NCBI RefSeq assembly: GCF_051401765.1
Contig: NC_135067.1
Coordinates: 21,447,501 to 21,511,500, forward strand
Source: Calliopsis andreniformis
Taxonomy: Eukaryota > Arthropoda > Insecta > Hymenoptera > Andrenidae
DNA: 64,000 bases
Direction of reading: 5' to 3'
The notes beneath the pieces were generated by a model. The model did not search any database, had not been told where the DNA came from, and saw only the letters and a program-made list of their open reading frames with translations. Below are positions 61,650 through 64,000 of this stretch, in pieces. Position numbers and translations under genes: made by a program. Numbering within the stretch: the first letter of the stretch is position 1; every line of letters begins with the position of its first letter.

Positions 61650-63409
61650 ATGTTATCTCGAGCATTGTTAAACTTGCCACAACATAAATTGTTCTATTCG
61701 AAGGAAGCTTCCCTCGACACACAAGGTAAAGAATCTTGTTACGCAGGAAGCGCAATTTGTTTTAGCCAATCCATCGCGTGTCGTCGCTAATGCGCAACTA
61801 TATATAACAGCACAAAGAAGGATAAAAAGTCTGACGAACTGCCTCGTTTCACGCGGAATTACATAGAACGCGAGTGATTTGTTTATTTTGAACACCGGCG
61901 GTTTCCTCGGATAACTAGTACCGGAACCAGCGACGTTCTACTTCAGGCCAGCTCCTAGAAAATGTTACGTGGCCAACCGGTGTCCACCTCATAATATGTA
62001 TTTAGAAATAAATAATCAAATGTGCGTTTCCTTGCCACTGGCTTACATAAATCCGCGGACTGAACGTCCCAGCGTTAGCTATTGGGAGTAAACGATTCCT
62101 TGCATCCTTGAATCGCTCAGCCAGCAGGTCTTCTCAAGGCGACAAATGCAAAAGGGATTTTTTCCTCGTTCACGAACGTTTCAAAGACGACCATGCTTTT
62201 TTCCAGCGGTTTCTCGGTTTCTTGTCGCTTGTTCTTACATAGCCGCGCCTGAAACCATAAAATAATCAATCGAATTCGATCGACCGCCGCGAGAAGCGAG
62301 ACGCTCGCGGATATCGCGGGAAAAAGTGCCTGCAAGAAGATGGTTTGGCACACGAGAAATGCAGCCGCGAAAGAGCATTCAGCTTAGAAGATCGATGAAA
62401 GCGGAATCAAATCGTGCATGAAAGTAGAAGTTGCATAACGTCGAAAGTTCCTCCAAGGATACTTTTGATAAAAGTCAAACGAGCTATTAGCACTATGTTT
62501 AAGGAGGATTGTTTTATTCGGAACGTGGGATTCGTTTCTATGACGACGTGGGAAGCACCTGGGAGAAAAAGAAAAATGCGAATTTGAGAGTCATTGAACC
62601 TGATTCTATAGGTTTCGGTAGATCATTCTAGAGAAAAAGAATTACCATTAGCCTGTCCCCTTTTTGAATCGACCTTTCATAGCTAACAGATGACTCGATC
62701 GGAAGATTTCCAGTTTCGTCACCGAATAATCGCTCTTCCTATTTTTTCTGTCATTTAATTCGCCGAAGTAATAAGCGGAAACGTCGTAAGAGTACAAACT
62801 CCAACGACACACTAATTCGCGAGAACATAAGACGATGGTAATGTTTACAGTAGCGAAGATCACGGATTACGTTGAAATCGTACTCTAATATGCAAACACT
62901 AGATCTATCGTAGGCAAAGTTGCGGTCTAAGCCGCTCGAACAGACATTACATTTACATACGTTCATCATTCGAATTGTTGCTCATCCACAGAAAGAGTGA
63001 CAGACTCCGATTACTTCTCGTCGAGGTCTTTACGCCTGAGGTCAAAGACCGCGAAGGAAATCAAGACTTTGTGTACGGGTGAGTTCAAGGCAGTGGTTCC
63101 AGTTTCCTCTCTGAGGGTACATTCTAATGAGTTTTTTATTGGTACCAAATTTATTACAAAATATTCCTTGTTACAAAGCGTCCCATGATAAAAATCATTA
63201 CAGGGACATTGACAAACGCTCTTGAATTATCACTGAAAGAGATTCTGAAAATCTCGTTTATCTCGATTAAAGAAATTCGACTATTAATTTTTGTCAATAT
63301 TAAAAGCGTCTACACAGACGTCAATGCGACAGTAGATGAAATTCAATCAGTAGTTCTTAAGTCACGATTCAACAATATTAGCATAGATACTTTCGACATT
63401 GATTGCTAA
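61650..63409 (+). CDS. Candidate gene J: small helical protein (about 122 aa)
   Basis: Three frames join in matching phase: 61650-61725 (ATG, donor GTAAAG), 62992-63078 (acceptor CATCCACAG, donor GTGAGT) and 63204-63409 (acceptor CATTACAG, stop TAA). The last two are the better supported. They read DSDYFSSRSLRLRSKTAKEI and then an Ile/Leu/Lys-rich segment (ALELSLKEILKISFISIKEI) ending DTFDIDC. The first exon is tentative, since it needs a 1.3-kb intron and gives no signal peptide. Amphipathic character resembles parts of the A-H proteins, but the strand is opposite and no motif is shared. Not recognised. Confidence 0.35.
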
Positions 63410-64000
63410 ATTTTTTGCACTCCAATGACACGATCACAATAAGAGATGCGAATTTTTAGGCTCCATGGAACGTGACAATTTCTTCGTTAAAGACTAGTGA
63501 TGCATGTCGACACTATTTTCCCTTAAAAGAGAGCCTGTGACAAAAGCAAGGATAGTGGAGAAACTTCAGATAAAAATTCGTAAAAGTATGGTTTACATAC
63601 ATATGTAGATGTAAGCTGTAGAAGGCTCGAGTAAACGTCCTTCGGAACAATTTGCTGTTTCCGTTAGGTTCCAGCTGACTACTATCAGGAAACAGCTGGC
63701 TAACAATCTAGAACGAAAGTTCCACGCAGTCAAGTGTACCACGATGCAGATCGACGAGATCTGTTCGGGATCTTAATGGGATTTTCACTGGATGCGACAT
63801 ACAACAAGGTCGGCGGAACAGAAACCGAAACTGGAAACCTTTCGCGGAGAAAGCACGTCCGCAGAGTTATCGAGATGAATCCGATTTGCGGGACGATTGA
63901 ACGTCTACCTACTCGGACGTGAATAGTTGAAGAATACTGGAAGAAAGTTCCTTTTTCGAGGCTTAATTAAGTTTACATTCTCTCCCATTGTGATTTCGGA
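63410..64000. other. Right edge of the window
   Basis: No supported gene in the last 590 bases. A 62-codon + frame at 63734-63922 has no splice or domain support. Confidence 0.4.

Noticed and set aside
62152..62260. Possible - strand exon near 62.2 kb behind an acceptor-like site
   Set aside because: Two frames are open, no partner exon was found, and a donor-like site inside it makes the reading ambiguous.

Overview
The window looks like nuclear DNA of a hymenopteran insect, most likely a bee or close relative. It is AT-rich between genes but CpG is frequent. Introns are short and GT-AG, and two conserved animal genes (a THEM6-type thioesterase-like protein and a TSPAN4/9-like tetraspanin) have insect-like sequence. 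There is no sign of bacterial operons, tRNA, rRNA, CRISPR or intact transposons. The order is inferred from composition and protein character, not from a search.

Layout. (1) 1.5-3.1 kb, + strand: THEM6-like gene, three exons. (2) 3.1-9.0 kb: no supported gene, with a CpG-rich block at 5.2-6.6 kb and the presumed tetraspanin promoter and 5' UTR at 8.1-9.0 kb. (3) 9.0-14.1 kb, + strand: complete four-exon tetraspanin (257 aa), ending tail to tail with the next gene. (4) 14.3-55.1 kb, - strand: eight genes in one orientation (called A to H here) for secreted, low-complexity proteins whose mature parts almost or entirely lack cysteine. I rebuilt the spliced frames by hand: A 236 aa, B 258, C 382, D 309, E 320, F (5' end not found), G 247, H 896. 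I recognise none of them as a named family. (5) Long gaps at 26.8-33.8, 38.0-50.3 and 55.1-64 kb hold only weak candidate exons and regulatory-looking segments.

The interesting part is the A-H array. Its members hardly align to each other, but they share a build: a signal-peptide first exon, mostly phase-0 introns, amphipathic helical segments, Gly/Ser/Ala/His or acidic repeats, and in A, B, C, E and F a short terminal coding exon of 19-37 codons. C and D share a motif (Asp-Asn/Asp-Val-Phe/Leu-x, then Ile-Pro-Ile/Val-Ser/Thr) split by a phase-0 intron. H carries a run of six or seven related segments, most on separate 22-24-codon exons that end in Leu-Ser-Glu/Asp/Lys. Taken together this suggests an old, fast-diverging tandem family of extracellular structural proteins (silk, glue, cuticle or eggshell type). 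That role is inference. Gene joins are hand-made from reading frames and splice sites and need transcript support.
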